64,000 bases of DNA from G965229615 sp965229615 (GCA_965229615.1 OZ245890.1:434001-498000); one strand, 5' to 3'; numbered from the stretch's first letter, positions 1 through 11,545 are shown. Numbers and translations: made by a program. Notes: generated from the sequence alone by a model not told the origin.

Positions 1-651
1 ATTCAGTCTCGCAGTCATCTCACCAACGCTTTGCTGTTCTTCTACAGTAGTCCTCTCAATTACAGCGTCAACCATCCTCAACACTTTTTCCTTATCATCT
101 TGTGACATGTTGAGACATTCGATCTTCGTCTTCAAATCAATTAATTTAGATCTATCCTCCAACGTGTGAATCTGCATTTGCAGCTTCTCATCCGTCTCAT
201 TCTTCCCATTGCCATTTTCTTTCTCCATTGATGTTGCAATTTGTGTCAGCAATACTTGCATCTTTTCAATATCATCATGCATATGATCGTCTTTTTTCTC
301 AACACTTTGCACATCATTGTGTATGCTATCTTCAAGCCTTTTCACATCATCAGACGTTGCATCATCAAGTGTTAACTTGAGTCCGTATCCTGTTAAGGAA
401 AAACCAGGTAGTCCTAGAATGCGCTTCCCTTTATTTGCAATGAAAAATAATGCTAAAAATGATAGTAAACCAACAAGTCGTTTCTTATGTTGCTGCGTAT
501 TATTTGTTTTTTCTTCCTCATCATTGCGTGTGGTGAAGTTAGCATGGTTATACAGTGCACTTCTAACATAAGGATTACTAAGAAAAGAACGCACTTTCAC
601 TGTATCTTTTTTTGTTGAACAAAGTTTCTTCAAAAATGATCGATTTATCAT
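1..651 (-). CDS. Unknown single-pass membrane protein (3' part cut by window edge)
   Basis: An open frame of 217 codons runs from an ATG at 651 to the window edge with no stop, so the C-terminus is missing. The start is supported by a GGGGG Shine-Dalgarno tract (complement of 656-660) four bases upstream. The N-terminus is basic. Around residues 58-75 there is one hydrophobic segment (LLSFLALFFIA), followed by a long hydrophilic, Asp/Glu/Lys-rich region with helical, probably coiled-coil character (for example KLQMQIHTLEDRSKLIDLK). I recognise no family. It reads like an anchored protein with a long charged domain on one side of the membrane. The next gene upstream on the same strand is the RimK fusion, whose start lies at 2101 and whose stop is at 734. 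Confidence 0.75.
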   Translation of the reverse strand, partial: MINRSFLKKLCSTKKDTVKVRSFLSNPYVRSALYNHANFTTRNDEEEKTNNTQQHKKRLVGLLSFLALFFIANKGKRILGLPGFSLTGYGLKLTLDDATSDDVKRLEDSIHNDVQSVEKKDDHMHDDIEKMQVLLTQIATSMEKENGNGKNETDEKLQMQIHTLEDRSKLIDLKTKIECLNMSQDDKEKVLRMVDAVIERTTVEEQQSVGEMTARLN

Positions 652-733
652 ATTTCCCCCTATTGGTTTTTAATTGACAGGAAACATGGTATCAGCAATA
701 TATTGTTGTTGTCAATAACACAACTTCGTATTG

Positions 734-2101
734 TTACATATTGTATCCACTTCTACCATATATATGTTTCTCCAACGATATAATCATTTTGCTCGCGATA
801 TCTTTACCAGTTGCACATTCTATACCTTCCAATCCTGGTGATGAATTTATTTCTAGTATCATTGGTCCTTTTTTTGACCTGATTATATCTACACCTGCAA
901 CTTTTAAACCAATCATTTTTGCTGCAATGACAGCTATATGTCGTTCTTCTGGTGTTATTTTTACCAACTTAACACTTGCCCCCAAATGAACATTGGCCCT
1001 AAACTCACCATTGGTTGACTTTCTCATCATACTTGCAACGACCTTGCCATCAATAACAAAACATCTAATATCTTCACCTTTTGATTCAGCTATAAACTCC
1101 TGTACAAGAATGTTTGCATTAGCACTATTGAATGCGCCTATGACATTTGTAGCAGCTGCAGCTGTATCAACCAATACAACACCTTTTCCTTGAGTGCCCT
1201 CCAGTAGTTTTATCACCAATGGAGCTCCACCAACTAGCTCTATCAATTTTTTACTTTCCCTTGGAGAATTTGCGAAACTTGTTGCCGGCATCGGAATGCC
1301 TTTACTTGCTAGTATCTGTAAACATTTTAATTTATCTCTTGAATTTGCTATTGCATTTGCATCATTGAGACAGAATTTACCCATTGTGTGAAATTGTCTT
1401 ACAAGCGCACAACCATAGAAGGTTACAGATGGCTTAATTCTTGGTATAACAGCATCAATCTCATTTATATTATTATGTTTTATTCCTCTTGCGTGGATCG
1501 AAGCTATACCAGTTTGAATATCAATATAACAATGCGAAATGTTTATGAAAAACATGTTATGTCCACGTTTCCCACCAGCTTCTAATATTCTCATATTGGA
1601 ATAGAGTTTATGATTAGACGCTAGCACAGCAATATTGAGTGGTTTATGCTGTGTTCCACTACAAATTTTTCTATAGTCTTCATCCTTCGTTATAACAAAC
1701 TGTCTGTTTGGGTCAACTAACATGCCATCTGGTATGCCATCTCTTCCCAACAACATCCTATGATCCATATAATCTCTATTTGTCAATGTTACCTCTATAT
1801 TATATAGAATGTCTCCCAAAAGAGCTTGTGTGACTATATAAGGGCGTTGTTCAAGTAACCCATTTGAACTTTTAATGCTTTTCCATCCAGCAAGTACAGC
1901 ATGACATATCTTTATTGTGGTACGATCACCATGAACTGGATTCACACTGAACCTAACAACTTCCTTATCATTTTGGACCATGATCTTAATGTCAAACGCA
2001 TGCAATGCCGAAAATGCGGCACCTGAATCTATCCTTGCTCTTATTGGTGATATGTTAAGTTCTGGAAGTTTAATCCATTCTATATTTCCTAGTATTTTCA
2101 T
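734..2101 (-). CDS. rimK: RimB-RimK fusion: retropepsin-like domain plus ATP-grasp ligase
   Basis: The 455-residue protein joins two domains. Residues 1-140 match the RimB/DUF785 family (so-called ATP-dependent zinc protease, retropepsin-like fold), with the DSGA motif at 25-28 and a LLGRD segment near 118-122. Residues 150-455 are an ATP-grasp ligase of the RimK type: LLEGTQGKGVVLV in the nucleotide-binding lobe, RCFVIDGKVVASMMRKS, and the metal-binding end LEINSSPGLEGIE. RimK ligases add glutamate to the C-terminus of ribosomal protein S6 or make related peptide bonds; RimB-like proteins are usually separate genes next to rimK. The exact substrate here is inferred. It is divergent from fabF, with about 135 bp between the starts. 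Confidence 0.85.
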   Translation of the reverse strand: MKILGNIEWIKLPELNISPIRARIDSGAAFSALHAFDIKIMVQNDKEVVRFSVNPVHGDRTTIKICHAVLAGWKSIKSSNGLLEQRPYIVTQALLGDILYNIEVTLTNRDYMDHRMLLGRDGIPDGMLVDPNRQFVITKDEDYRKICSGTQHKPLNIAVLASNHKLYSNMRILEAGGKRGHNMFFINISHCYIDIQTGIASIHARGIKHNNINEIDAVIPRIKPSVTFYGCALVRQFHTMGKFCLNDANAIANSRDKLKCLQILASKGIPMPATSFANSPRESKKLIELVGGAPLVIKLLEGTQGKGVVLVDTAAAATNVIGAFNSANANILVQEFIAESKGEDIRCFVIDGKVVASMMRKSTNGEFRANVHLGASVKLVKITPEERHIAVIAAKMIGLKVAGVDIIRSKKGPMILEINSSPGLEGIECATGKDIASKMIISLEKHIYGRSGYNM

Positions 2102-2161
2102 TATTAGTATAGCGCTTTGATTATTTACTACTACTATAAATTATAGTGAGTGAAAGAGTCA

Positions 2162-2189
2162 TTGATATCATAATGAAGTCGTATATTAT
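2162..2189 (+). promoter_or_regulatory. Possible sigma-70 promoter for fabF
   Basis: TTGATA (2162-2167) and TATTAT (2184-2189) each match the consensus at five of six positions and are separated by 16 bp. They lie in the divergent gap upstream of fabF (start 2237). In DNA this AT-rich such matches arise by chance, so the call is weak. Confidence 0.25.
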
Positions 2190-2236
2190 ATGTTATTTTA
2201 TATCCGAGAAACAATTTATAAGTTGAACTAGTAAAA

Positions 2237-3514
2237 ATGAACAAAGTAGCGATAACAGGAATAGGTTTAGTAACACCACTTGGCAGTGATACTGAAACGT
2301 CGTGGTGTAATATTATTGGAGCAAAATCAGGCATAAAGGCCATTCCTAAATCACTATTCGATGCTTCGGATTTAGCCTGCAGAATTGCTGGGTATATTCC
2401 GAATCGTGAAGAAGATAATAACAATGGTTTTTCAGCAACTGATTATATACCTGCACAATCTATTAGTAGTATGGATAGATTTATACATCTTGCCATAGCG
2501 GCCACAGAACAAGCAATAAATGATGCAGGATATAACACAATGTCTGAGGCTGATAAGGCAAGAACTGGTGTAGTGATTGGTGCAGGCATAGGTGGTCTCA
2601 TTACAATAGAGAAGAATGCTAAAAGCCTTATAGAAAGTGGACCTCGTCGTGTTAACCCATTTTTCATACCTGCTAGTCTTATAAATCTAGCATCAGGACA
2701 AATATCAATCAGATATGGTTTTAAAGGTACGAATTTTGGAATTGTTAGTGCCTGTGCAACCGGAGCGCATTCTATAGGCGAGGGAGGTAAAATGATAGCA
2801 CATGGGATTGCTGATATAATGATATGTGGAGGTGCTGAAGCTGCTATATGTCGTCTTGGTATAGCTGGTTTTGCTGCAGCAAGAGCACTATCAACGAAGC
2901 ATAATGATAAGCCGGCATCAGCATCAAGACCATGGGATAAAAGTCGCGATGGTTTTGTAATGGGAGAAGGTGCAGGAATACTAGTATTGGAAAACATGGA
3001 TAAAGCCATTGCTCGTGGTGCTAAAATCTATGGTGAATTGATAGGTTACGGTGCAACATCTGATGCACATCATATCACTGCTCCTGAGCCAAGTGGAGAT
3101 GGAGCATATAGAGCAATGCAAAATGCAATTGACAATGCACAAATTTCACCAGAGCAGATAAATTATATTAATGCTCATGGGACATCAACACCATTAGGTG
3201 ATATGGTCGAACTCAATGCTGTGAAGAGAATGTTTTCTGATAACAATATTGCACACAATAGCATTACCATGTCATCAACAAAATCTGCAACAGGACATTT
3301 ACTTGGTGCTGCTGGTAGTGTTGAAGCAATATTTTGTTTGCTTGCTATGCGTGATAATGTTGTTCCGCCAACACTAAATTTAGATGAGCCAGAAGATGGT
3401 TGTGATATCAACCTCGTACCATACACTGCAATACAGAAGCAAGTCGATGTAACGATGTCAAATTCATTTGGTTTTGGCAGCACAAATGTTTCTCTATTGT
3501 TCAGAAGGGTGTAA
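2237..3514 (+). CDS. fabF: 3-oxoacyl-[acyl-carrier-protein] synthase II
   Basis: This is the elongating beta-ketoacyl-ACP synthase of type II fatty acid synthesis, which condenses malonyl-ACP with acyl-ACP in the cytoplasm. The thiolase-fold hallmarks are all present in the 425 residues: nucleophile Cys about 173 in SACATGAHS, the first catalytic His about 314 in NAHGTSTPLGD, and the second about 354 in KSATGHLLGAAGS, plus the C-terminal NSFGFGSTN loop. Length is normal for FabF (410-425). The start ATG directly begins the typical MNKVAITGIGLVTPLG strand. No acpP is adjacent; the gene stands alone between divergent rimK and the convergent M16 peptidase gene, which ends 69 bp away. Confidence 0.97.
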   Translation: MNKVAITGIGLVTPLGSDTETSWCNIIGAKSGIKAIPKSLFDASDLACRIAGYIPNREEDNNNGFSATDYIPAQSISSMDRFIHLAIAATEQAINDAGYNTMSEADKARTGVVIGAGIGGLITIEKNAKSLIESGPRRVNPFFIPASLINLASGQISIRYGFKGTNFGIVSACATGAHSIGEGGKMIAHGIADIMICGGAEAAICRLGIAGFAAARALSTKHNDKPASASRPWDKSRDGFVMGEGAGILVLENMDKAIARGAKIYGELIGYGATSDAHHITAPEPSGDGAYRAMQNAIDNAQISPEQINYINAHGTSTPLGDMVELNAVKRMFSDNNIAHNSITMSSTKSATGHLLGAAGSVEAIFCLLAMRDNVVPPTLNLDEPEDGCDINLVPYTAIQKQVDVTMSNSFGFGSTNVSLLFRRV

Positions 3515-3583
3515 CATCACCTATGGAAAATCGCTATCATCGACAACGCATCACTCATTGTTTGAACTGCCTTATGTATGGTT

Positions 3584-4906
3584 TTATGAAAAAGGCCAAA
3601 AGCTGCTTGATGCCATTGTCTGCACCTTTTGGTTAATTTCTTCATAGCTGTACATATTCTCTGGCATTGCACCCAATACAACAAATGTGCAATCATTGTT
3701 GCAAATTTTATCATGCAACCAATCTTTCACCATTCGTGTATTTATTTGCTGTATTTGTGCATATATATCATCAATATCAGGCAGTTCACCTGTAGTAGCA
3801 CTATACCATGTAACCTCATCAACATTACCACTATTAAAGATATTATCCATTGTATACTGCTTACATTGTTCTACAAAACCATCAGTTACATTGTTTTGTA
3901 CAATTGAGTGTAATGAGTCTATAATAGTATCAATGACAAGATTTGTATTTTCTGGACATGTGAAGGTTTTTATCCACCACGTACCACTATCGTATACTGG
4001 TGCACTCATTGTATCAAGCACATATATGCAACCAATATCTTGTCTGATATCCCAAACGTCGAGACAGGAGCGTATAATTGTTACAGCAATCTCCTCAATT
4101 AGATTATCAAGACCATACTCTGTAGCACCTTTGAATCCAAGACCAAGATAGGTTATGTTATTGCTTTCTCTTGGGGCTTGAATAAAACCACCACAGTATT
4201 CTGATATTTCTATAGGAGGGGTTGGAGTTGTATCATCTCCTTGCCATGAACCAAGTGTTGTTTGAATCTCGCGCATCACTTGGTCTTCATTGAAAGAACC
4301 ACTGAATGATATGATTGTGTTGTTTGGTATATAAAACTCATTAACAAATCGTAAAACATCATCACGAGTTATGCTATCTATATCTGCATATATTGCAGCG
4401 GCTGGATCATAAATATGCGCATTTCCATAACTACCTTTTGACATATACCATGAGAGCACTGAATCCATATCATTTTCCCAATGCCATACGTCCTCGCATT
4501 TAACAATAGTTTTTTCTTTCTTTATAATATCCTCCAAATATGTAGATTCTATTATCATATCTGATAACAGTTGCATTGCAGTCGAAATGTCATACGGATC
4601 TATTTTTAAACCATACATTGTTACATTTTCAGCTGTAAAAGCATCTTCGAAAGCATGTAGTTTGTTGTACATGTTTATAATTTCTGCATTTGTGAACTTA
4701 TTTGTTCCACCAAATGTCATATGTTCAACAAAATGTGCTATTCCTTCAGGATAATCATTCTCACTGCTGTCGCCCGCCTTGATACAAAGTTTTATATCTA
4801 GTTTTGTAGCATCAGGCACCTGATTGAGAATAACAGTCAGACCATTTCGTAGCACAGTCTGTTTTGTTGTAATACTGCGAGTATCATCATAATATGTACG
4901 TGACAT
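3584..4906 (-). CDS. M16 zinc metallopeptidase (mitochondrial processing peptidase-like)
   Basis: A 440-residue insulinase/pitrilysin-family protease. The inverted zinc motif HFVEH lies at residues 58-62 and the distal acidic zinc-ligand region follows about 75 residues later (IVKCEDV). The length and single active-site half match the processing-peptidase type; a rickettsial member (RPP) is known to be related to the mitochondrial enzyme. The second half is the usual inactive M16 domain. The open frame extends upstream to a GTG, but the ATG at 4906 is preferred because a G8 Shine-Dalgarno tract ends four bases before it and the conserved fold begins right after. Substrates are unknown; peptide degradation or processing of exported proteins is inferred. 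Confidence 0.9.
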   Translation of the reverse strand: MSRTYYDDTRSITTKQTVLRNGLTVILNQVPDATKLDIKLCIKAGDSSENDYPEGIAHFVEHMTFGGTNKFTNAEIINMYNKLHAFEDAFTAENVTMYGLKIDPYDISTAMQLLSDMIIESTYLEDIIKKEKTIVKCEDVWHWENDMDSVLSWYMSKGSYGNAHIYDPAAAIYADIDSITRDDVLRFVNEFYIPNNTIISFSGSFNEDQVMREIQTTLGSWQGDDTTPTPPIEISEYCGGFIQAPRESNNITYLGLGFKGATEYGLDNLIEEIAVTIIRSCLDVWDIRQDIGCIYVLDTMSAPVYDSGTWWIKTFTCPENTNLVIDTIIDSLHSIVQNNVTDGFVEQCKQYTMDNIFNSGNVDEVTWYSATTGELPDIDDIYAQIQQINTRMVKDWLHDKICNNDCTFVVLGAMPENMYSYEEINQKVQTMASSSFWPFS

Positions 4907-4910
4907 GTGT

Positions 4911-4918
4911 CCCCCCCC
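4911..4918 (-). promoter_or_regulatory. G8 Shine-Dalgarno tract of the M16 peptidase gene
   Basis: Eight consecutive C on the plus strand read as G8 upstream of the ATG at 4906, with four bases between. Most genes here have weak or no Shine-Dalgarno sequences, so this long homopolymer both decides the start and is a possible slippage site. Confidence 0.6.
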
Positions 4919-5105
4919 TTCTTGTAGTTGTTTAGACTCTCGCACACTAAATACAGCGTGCTGCCAATAATTCCTCCTTTAGGAACTACTATGTATAGTT
5001 AGTGCATACAATGATATATACTGTCAAGTGTTTTTTTCGAAACATTCCACATTAGATTGTTATATTAGTTGATACATCATATATCTATATCAATACGGAT
5101 ATGTG

Positions 5106-5531
5106 TTATATTTCGAATATTTCAATATCACTGAAGAAAAATGTTATTTCTTGTTTTGCATTCTCAATTGAGTCAGAGCCATGTATACAGTTAGCTTCTA
5201 TATCACTTGCATACTCTCTTCTTATAGTACCAGGTGCAGCTTCGTTAGGATTTGTCGCACCCATAATATCACGATTCAATAATACTGCACCGATTCCTTC
5301 TAACACCTGCACTACTACTGGTCCGGAAGTCATAAATTCAATGAGGCTATTAAAAAATGGTCTTCCACTATGAATTGCATAAAATGCGCGTGCCTGTTCT
5401 TTCGTCATCCTTATCATCTTTTGCGCAACTATTTTTAGCCCTATGCCTTCTATTTTTGTATTTATAGCACCTATAAGTGATTTTTTAACTGCATCGGGCT
5501 TTATTATTGATAATGTTCTTTCTGTTGCCAT
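5106..5531 (-). CDS. ndk: Nucleoside diphosphate kinase
   Basis: It transfers the gamma phosphate from ATP to nucleoside diphosphates through a phospho-histidine. The protein begins [16 protein letters not shown], the standard Ndk N-terminus, and carries the active-site histidine in the NCIHGSDS motif near residue 118. The frame is open 18 codons further upstream (ATG at 5585), but starting at 5531 gives the family length of 141 residues and the canonical first strand; neither start has a strong Shine-Dalgarno site. It lies alone on the minus strand, divergent from rppH. Confidence 0.95.
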   Translation of the reverse strand: MATERTLSIIKPDAVKKSLIGAINTKIEGIGLKIVAQKMIRMTKEQARAFYAIHSGRPFFNSLIEFMTSGPVVVQVLEGIGAVLLNRDIMGATNPNEAAPGTIRREYASDIEANCIHGSDSIENAKQEITFFFSDIEIFEI

Positions 5532-5708
5532 ATAGAAATCTGTGAATGACTGGCCTTTCATCATGGCAACTTGCATATTTTCCATGTATTAAAAGGTGAA
5601 TAATTAATGATAGCATCATCAGTATATCACTGTATTTCTATTGGTACAAGAGCATAGATTATCCATGAATGCTTTGTATAAAGATGTGAGAAATGTTACA
5701 AGTGAAAA

Positions 5709-6227
5709 ATGATAATTCCAATGAATATTTCAATTGATATGCAACTATATAACAAATGGATGACCAACGAACATCGCAATGGCATCGGCGCAATGATTTT
5801 TAATTCTGATAAGAAAATATTTGTTGCCAAGCGTGTCAATCTACTATCTGGACTGCAAATGCCGCAGGGAGGTATAGACAGTGGAGAATCATTAGAAGAA
5901 GCACTATATCGCGAATTAGAAGAAGAAATTGGTACAACAAAATTTGTTATATCCCATGTTTTACCATTTACAGTTTCATATGATTTCCCATATGATCTTG
6001 GAATGAAGATATACAAGGGCGAGTATGTTGGACAGAAACTTAAGTGGTTTTTACTGAGGTTTGATGGACAAGACAGTGATATTGTTATTCAGACGACACA
6101 TCCAGAATTTGCAGAATGGCAGTGGATAAACATTGATGAAATAGTTGACAATACTGTATTCTTCAAAAAAACAATGTATAAAATCGTTATTGACTACTTT
6201 ATGCCAATCCTACATTCACTTGAGTGA
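5709..6227 (+). CDS. rppH: RNA pyrophosphohydrolase (Nudix)
   Basis: RppH removes pyrophosphate from the 5' end of mRNA and so starts 5'-end-dependent decay. The 172 residues hold the RppH signature GLQMPQGGIDSGE followed by the Nudix helix RELEEEIGT, which together give the GX5EX7REUXEEXGU box at about residues 55-77. Downstream, WFLLRFDG and EFAEWQWI fit the C-terminal RppH strands. The residue before QMPQGG is Leu rather than the more common Trp. The N-terminus is a few residues longer than typical. The product is cytoplasmic; no operon partner is evident. Confidence 0.92.
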   Translation: MIIPMNISIDMQLYNKWMTNEHRNGIGAMIFNSDKKIFVAKRVNLLSGLQMPQGGIDSGESLEEALYRELEEEIGTTKFVISHVLPFTVSYDFPYDLGMKIYKGEYVGQKLKWFLLRFDGQDSDIVIQTTHPEFAEWQWINIDEIVDNTVFFKKTMYKIVIDYFMPILHSLE

Positions 6228-6377
6228 CTGGTATTTTCAAACACTGCTGATATGCTGTTGTATAATTGCATACAGGTATAGTGCTTGTTGTATTGCAAAC
6301 TGATCGTAATGTTGTTATTGATGTTATTATAACTCATAATTGTTATTATACTGATATCAACAGCAACCTTTCAAATC

Positions 6378-7130
6378 ATGTCAAATCCAGTACATTACAG
6401 TAATTCACAACAACCAAAAAGAGTATTAGTGACAGGTGGCACCAGGGGGATAGGCAAAGCAATAGCATTGGCGTTTAAACAGTCTAAGCATGATGTTGCT
6501 GTTATGTATGTTGGTGATCAAAACTTAGCAGTGGAAATGGAAACAAAACATGATGTGCGATGTTTTCAATGTGATGTTAGTGACTTCGAACAGTGTAAAA
6601 AAACAATACTGCAAATAACAGAGAAACTTGGTGGTAATATACAAGTACTTGTAAATAATGCTGGTATTACAAGAGATGGTATGTTGCATAAACAGTCATA
6701 TAAAAATTGGATGGATGTGATATCTGTAAATTTGACATCAATCTTCAATTTATCACACTTGGTTATAGGAGAAATGCGTAATGAAAAATATGGTCGCATT
6801 ATAAATATTAGCTCTGTTAATGCCAATGGTGCTGTAGGTCAAACAAACTATGCTGCTGCAAAGGCTGGTATAGAGGGATTTACTAAATCCCTCGCATTAG
6901 AAGGAGCAAGAGCTGGCATAACAGTCAATGCTATAGCGCCTGGATATACCGATACTACCATGGTTAGAATGATACCAGCTGAAATTCTGAAGAGCATAGT
7001 TGATAAGGTGCCAATGCAGCGATTAGGATTGCCAGAGGAAATAGCAGATACAGCAGTGTTTCTTGCAAGCAACAGCGCAGCATTCATAACAGGTGCTGTG
7101 ATTCCCATAAATGGTGGACTACATATGTAA
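6378..7130 (+). CDS. fabG: 3-oxoacyl-ACP reductase (SDR family)
   Basis: The NADPH-dependent second step of fatty acid elongation. The 250-residue short-chain dehydrogenase has the glycine-rich nucleotide loop VTGGTRGIGKAIA near residues 18-30, the LVNNAGITRDG strand, and the catalytic Ser in NISSVNA with the YAAAK Tyr-Lys pair. The C-terminus ends FITGAVIPINGGLHM, as in FabG. About 150 bp separate it from rppH with nothing recognisable in between. Unlike many bacteria, fabF and acpP are not adjacent; fabF is 3 kb upstream. It is convergent with the small lipoprotein gene, 15 bp away. Confidence 0.94.
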   Translation: MSNPVHYSNSQQPKRVLVTGGTRGIGKAIALAFKQSKHDVAVMYVGDQNLAVEMETKHDVRCFQCDVSDFEQCKKTILQITEKLGGNIQVLVNNAGITRDGMLHKQSYKNWMDVISVNLTSIFNLSHLVIGEMRNEKYGRIINISSVNANGAVGQTNYAAAKAGIEGFTKSLALEGARAGITVNAIAPGYTDTTMVRMIPAEILKSIVDKVPMQRLGLPEEIADTAVFLASNSAAFITGAVIPINGGLHM

Positions 7131-7145
7131 AAACACATAAACGCA

Positions 7146-7370
7146 CTACATTGCTCGCACTTGCCCATCAAAATATTGATTGAGACCTGGTGTGGACTTA
7201 ATACATGGGTTATCATTTGTATCAAGGTATGGATGTTGTAAATATTCATTTGCAACACAAGGACTCTTTAAATCATAAAAGGATGGATCCTTTATACCAC
7301 ATCCAACCAAAACTACTGTTGTAGCAGTAATTGCACATGTTAGAATGAACTGCTTGAACTTTGCTTTCAT
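7146..7370 (-). CDS. Small lipoprotein, function unknown
   Basis: A 74-residue product with a textbook lipoprotein signal: a basic start (MKAKFKQF), a hydrophobic stretch, and the lipobox LVGC with the acylated Cys at 24. The mature part is only about 50 residues, has two further cysteines and ends without a recognisable domain. Small lipoproteins of this kind include LptM-like and VirB7-like proteins, but neither assignment can be made from sequence here. It sits between fabG (convergent) and gyrB (divergent, start 235 bp away). Confidence 0.75.
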   Translation of the reverse strand: MKAKFKQFILTCAITATTVVLVGCGIKDPSFYDLKSPCVANEYLQHPYLDTNDNPCIKSTPGLNQYFDGQVRAM

Positions 7371-7584
7371 TTATATCTGTTTAGCGTTTTATATACATCT
7401 TGTCATATGAATCATTCTACATCAATTGTTGTGTTTGAAACAGTACATAATTTATCATTATAATTTTGCTACAGTTGCAATAAAACACTATAAATATAGT
7501 CAAATAATTGAGCTTATAAAAATAGTACTGTTGAGTTTGATTATCAAAAATACATATGCTATCTTATCTTCCACTAACTGTTAG

Positions 7585-10053
<2,469 letters not shown>

Positions 10054-10162
10054 GTGTGAATCAATGCATGTCATGGTGTACCAACGTTGAAATAGCATAA
10101 CTTTTACCAACTCTAGTGTTGTATTACCGCTAGTTGCTGCAAAACAAATGAAATCATATGTA

Positions 10163-10840
10163 TTATAGTTCAACTGGTGCAACTTCATCAATTGTTGTAT
10201 TAAGAAGCAACTCAGTACTAGACTCATCATTTAATGGCGTGACTATTGCGTAGTATATTGGCTGGGTACCACTAGAACACAAGTCAAGTGTTTTGTAGTA
10301 TGCCGTATAGCACATACCAAACAACATAACAGGTAACGCTACACTAAGTGCTATGACTGCTGTTTTGTTATTTTTCATCATTTTCGTTATTATACGTACA
10401 TCCGCACTACCATCTATACCTTCCCCCTCCGTTATTAAATATGACGCTGTATTTGCAGCAATCCGCATTATACCAGTTATTGTACTGGCAATACAATACC
10501 TTTCAAAGTTTGTTGTGTCAACATGTGGTTGTAATATAATTTGATTTCCTAACCCGTCTTCCAATGTTATTGGTTGTACAATCGCAGACTTTTGAGAATA
10601 TATTTCATATAAATTATGTGCGTAGTAGAACATATATGGCATCATGCGCATACCATTGAAGAATGGCGTTAACAGTGGCATCAGACCTATTTTATAATTA
10701 TGCAATGAATTATCAGAATGCGAATACATATGATCTATCGTATAATATGGTATGAATGCACATGCAAATTTAAGCCATGAAGAATTGTATGGCTCGTATA
10801 CTTGTGGTAGTTGTTTGATTTGTTCCTGTATTGTTTGCAT
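10163..10840 (-). CDS. Unknown membrane protein, paralogue A of a tandem pair
   Basis: The 225-residue protein shares its N-terminus (EQIKQLPQVYEPYNSSW) and a central block (YYAHNLYEIYSQK, ITLEDGLGNQI) with the next gene. Between and after these it has hydrophobic segments, for example a probable membrane helix near residues 160-185 (AVIALSVALPVMLFGMCY). A GGGGGG Shine-Dalgarno tract (complement of 10850-10855) lies nine bases before the ATG. No family is recognised. The pattern of conserved short blocks with rapidly changing membrane parts suggests a lineage-specific family; a role at the membrane is inferred only. Confidence 0.75.
   Translation of the reverse strand: MQTIQEQIKQLPQVYEPYNSSWLKFACAFIPYYTIDHMYSHSDNSLHNYKIGLMPLLTPFFNGMRMMPYMFYYAHNLYEIYSQKSAIVQPITLEDGLGNQIILQPHVDTTNFERYCIASTITGIMRIAANTASYLITEGEGIDGSADVRIITKMMKNNKTAVIALSVALPVMLFGMCYTAYYKTLDLCSSGTQPIYYAIVTPLNDESSTELLLNTTIDEVAPVEL
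10775..10837 (-). repeat. Direct repeat copy 1 (5' end of paralogue A)
   Basis: A 63-bp segment matching 11483-11545 at 60 of 63 positions (offset 708 bp), read by eye. It covers the codons for the first residues of the two paralogues. Such near-identity while the rest of the genes differ points to recent duplication or gene conversion. Confidence 0.85.
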
Positions 10841-10981
10841 TTGTTTTCTCCCCCCTTTGTTATGTAATTCACAATCTCATAGTATATCAAATCAAATGTT
10901 AAGTTCATATTAACATGTAGTGCAAGTTTGCAAATTAACTTTAGTTTTTTGATAATAATAAATCACATATTTTCTAACAGC

Positions 10982-11539
10982 TCAGGATTCATGATCTGTT
11001 GGCATGATTATTTCGTAACTTATTGGCACTACATCATCAGAACATAAATCAGCTATTTTATAATAGCATACTGATGAAAACGATATTAGGCTAGCTATTT
11101 CTAAAGAGAGTTGGGTTATTGCATTATTATCAAATGCAGCTAGTGCACTATAACATGCAGTGAATGTTATATAATGCACCATTCCAGCAACGCAGTACTT
11201 TTCAAAGTTTGTTGTTTCAACACATGGCTGTACTTTGATTTGATTTCCCAACCCGTCTTCCAATGTTATTGGTTGTGTCAGTTGTGCAATTGCAGGTTTT
11301 TGAGAGTATATTTCATATAAATTATGAGCATAATAGAGCATCATTGGTGCATTAGATATAGTAATGAAAAACGGTTTTAGTACTTTACCTCTATCGTGAT
11401 ATTCATTATGCATCGGATTCTTAGAATGATAATATTTTTTATACATCACACTAGATAGTGCTGCAGCACCTAAAAATTCATACCATGAAGAATTGTATGG
11501 CTCATATACTTGTGGTAGTTGTTTGATTTGTTCTTGCAT
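10982..11539 (-). CDS. Unknown membrane protein, paralogue B of a tandem pair
   Basis: The 185-residue product is clearly homologous to the gene immediately downstream on the same strand: same first 20 residues, same MLYYAHNLYEIYSQK block and same ITLEDGLGNQIKVQP block. The rest differs, with hydrophobic stretches near residues 120-160. It is 40 residues shorter at the C-terminus than its partner. The start is less certain because no Shine-Dalgarno sequence precedes it; the partner starts three codons earlier, at a position where this copy no longer has an ATG. The function is unknown. Confidence 0.7.
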   Translation of the reverse strand: MQEQIKQLPQVYEPYNSSWYEFLGAAALSSVMYKKYYHSKNPMHNEYHDRGKVLKPFFITISNAPMMLYYAHNLYEIYSQKPAIAQLTQPITLEDGLGNQIKVQPCVETTNFEKYCVAGMVHYITFTACYSALAAFDNNAITQLSLEIASLISFSSVCYYKIADLCSDDVVPISYEIIMPTDHES

Positions 11540-11545
11540 TGTTTG
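11483..11545 (-). repeat. Direct repeat copy 2 (5' end of paralogue B)
   Basis: Partner of 10775-10837 with three mismatches. A second shared block, at about 10551-10577 and 11250-11276, is identical over roughly 27 bp (aacccgtcttccaatgttat and following bases). Confidence 0.85.

Noticed and set aside
6228..6377. Possible small gene between rppH and fabG
   Set aside because: Frames are short and interrupted; only AT-rich spacer is seen.
10551..11276. Possible CRISPR-like repetition in the paralogue pair
   Set aside because: Only two copies of each repeat, inside coding sequence, with no regular spacing.
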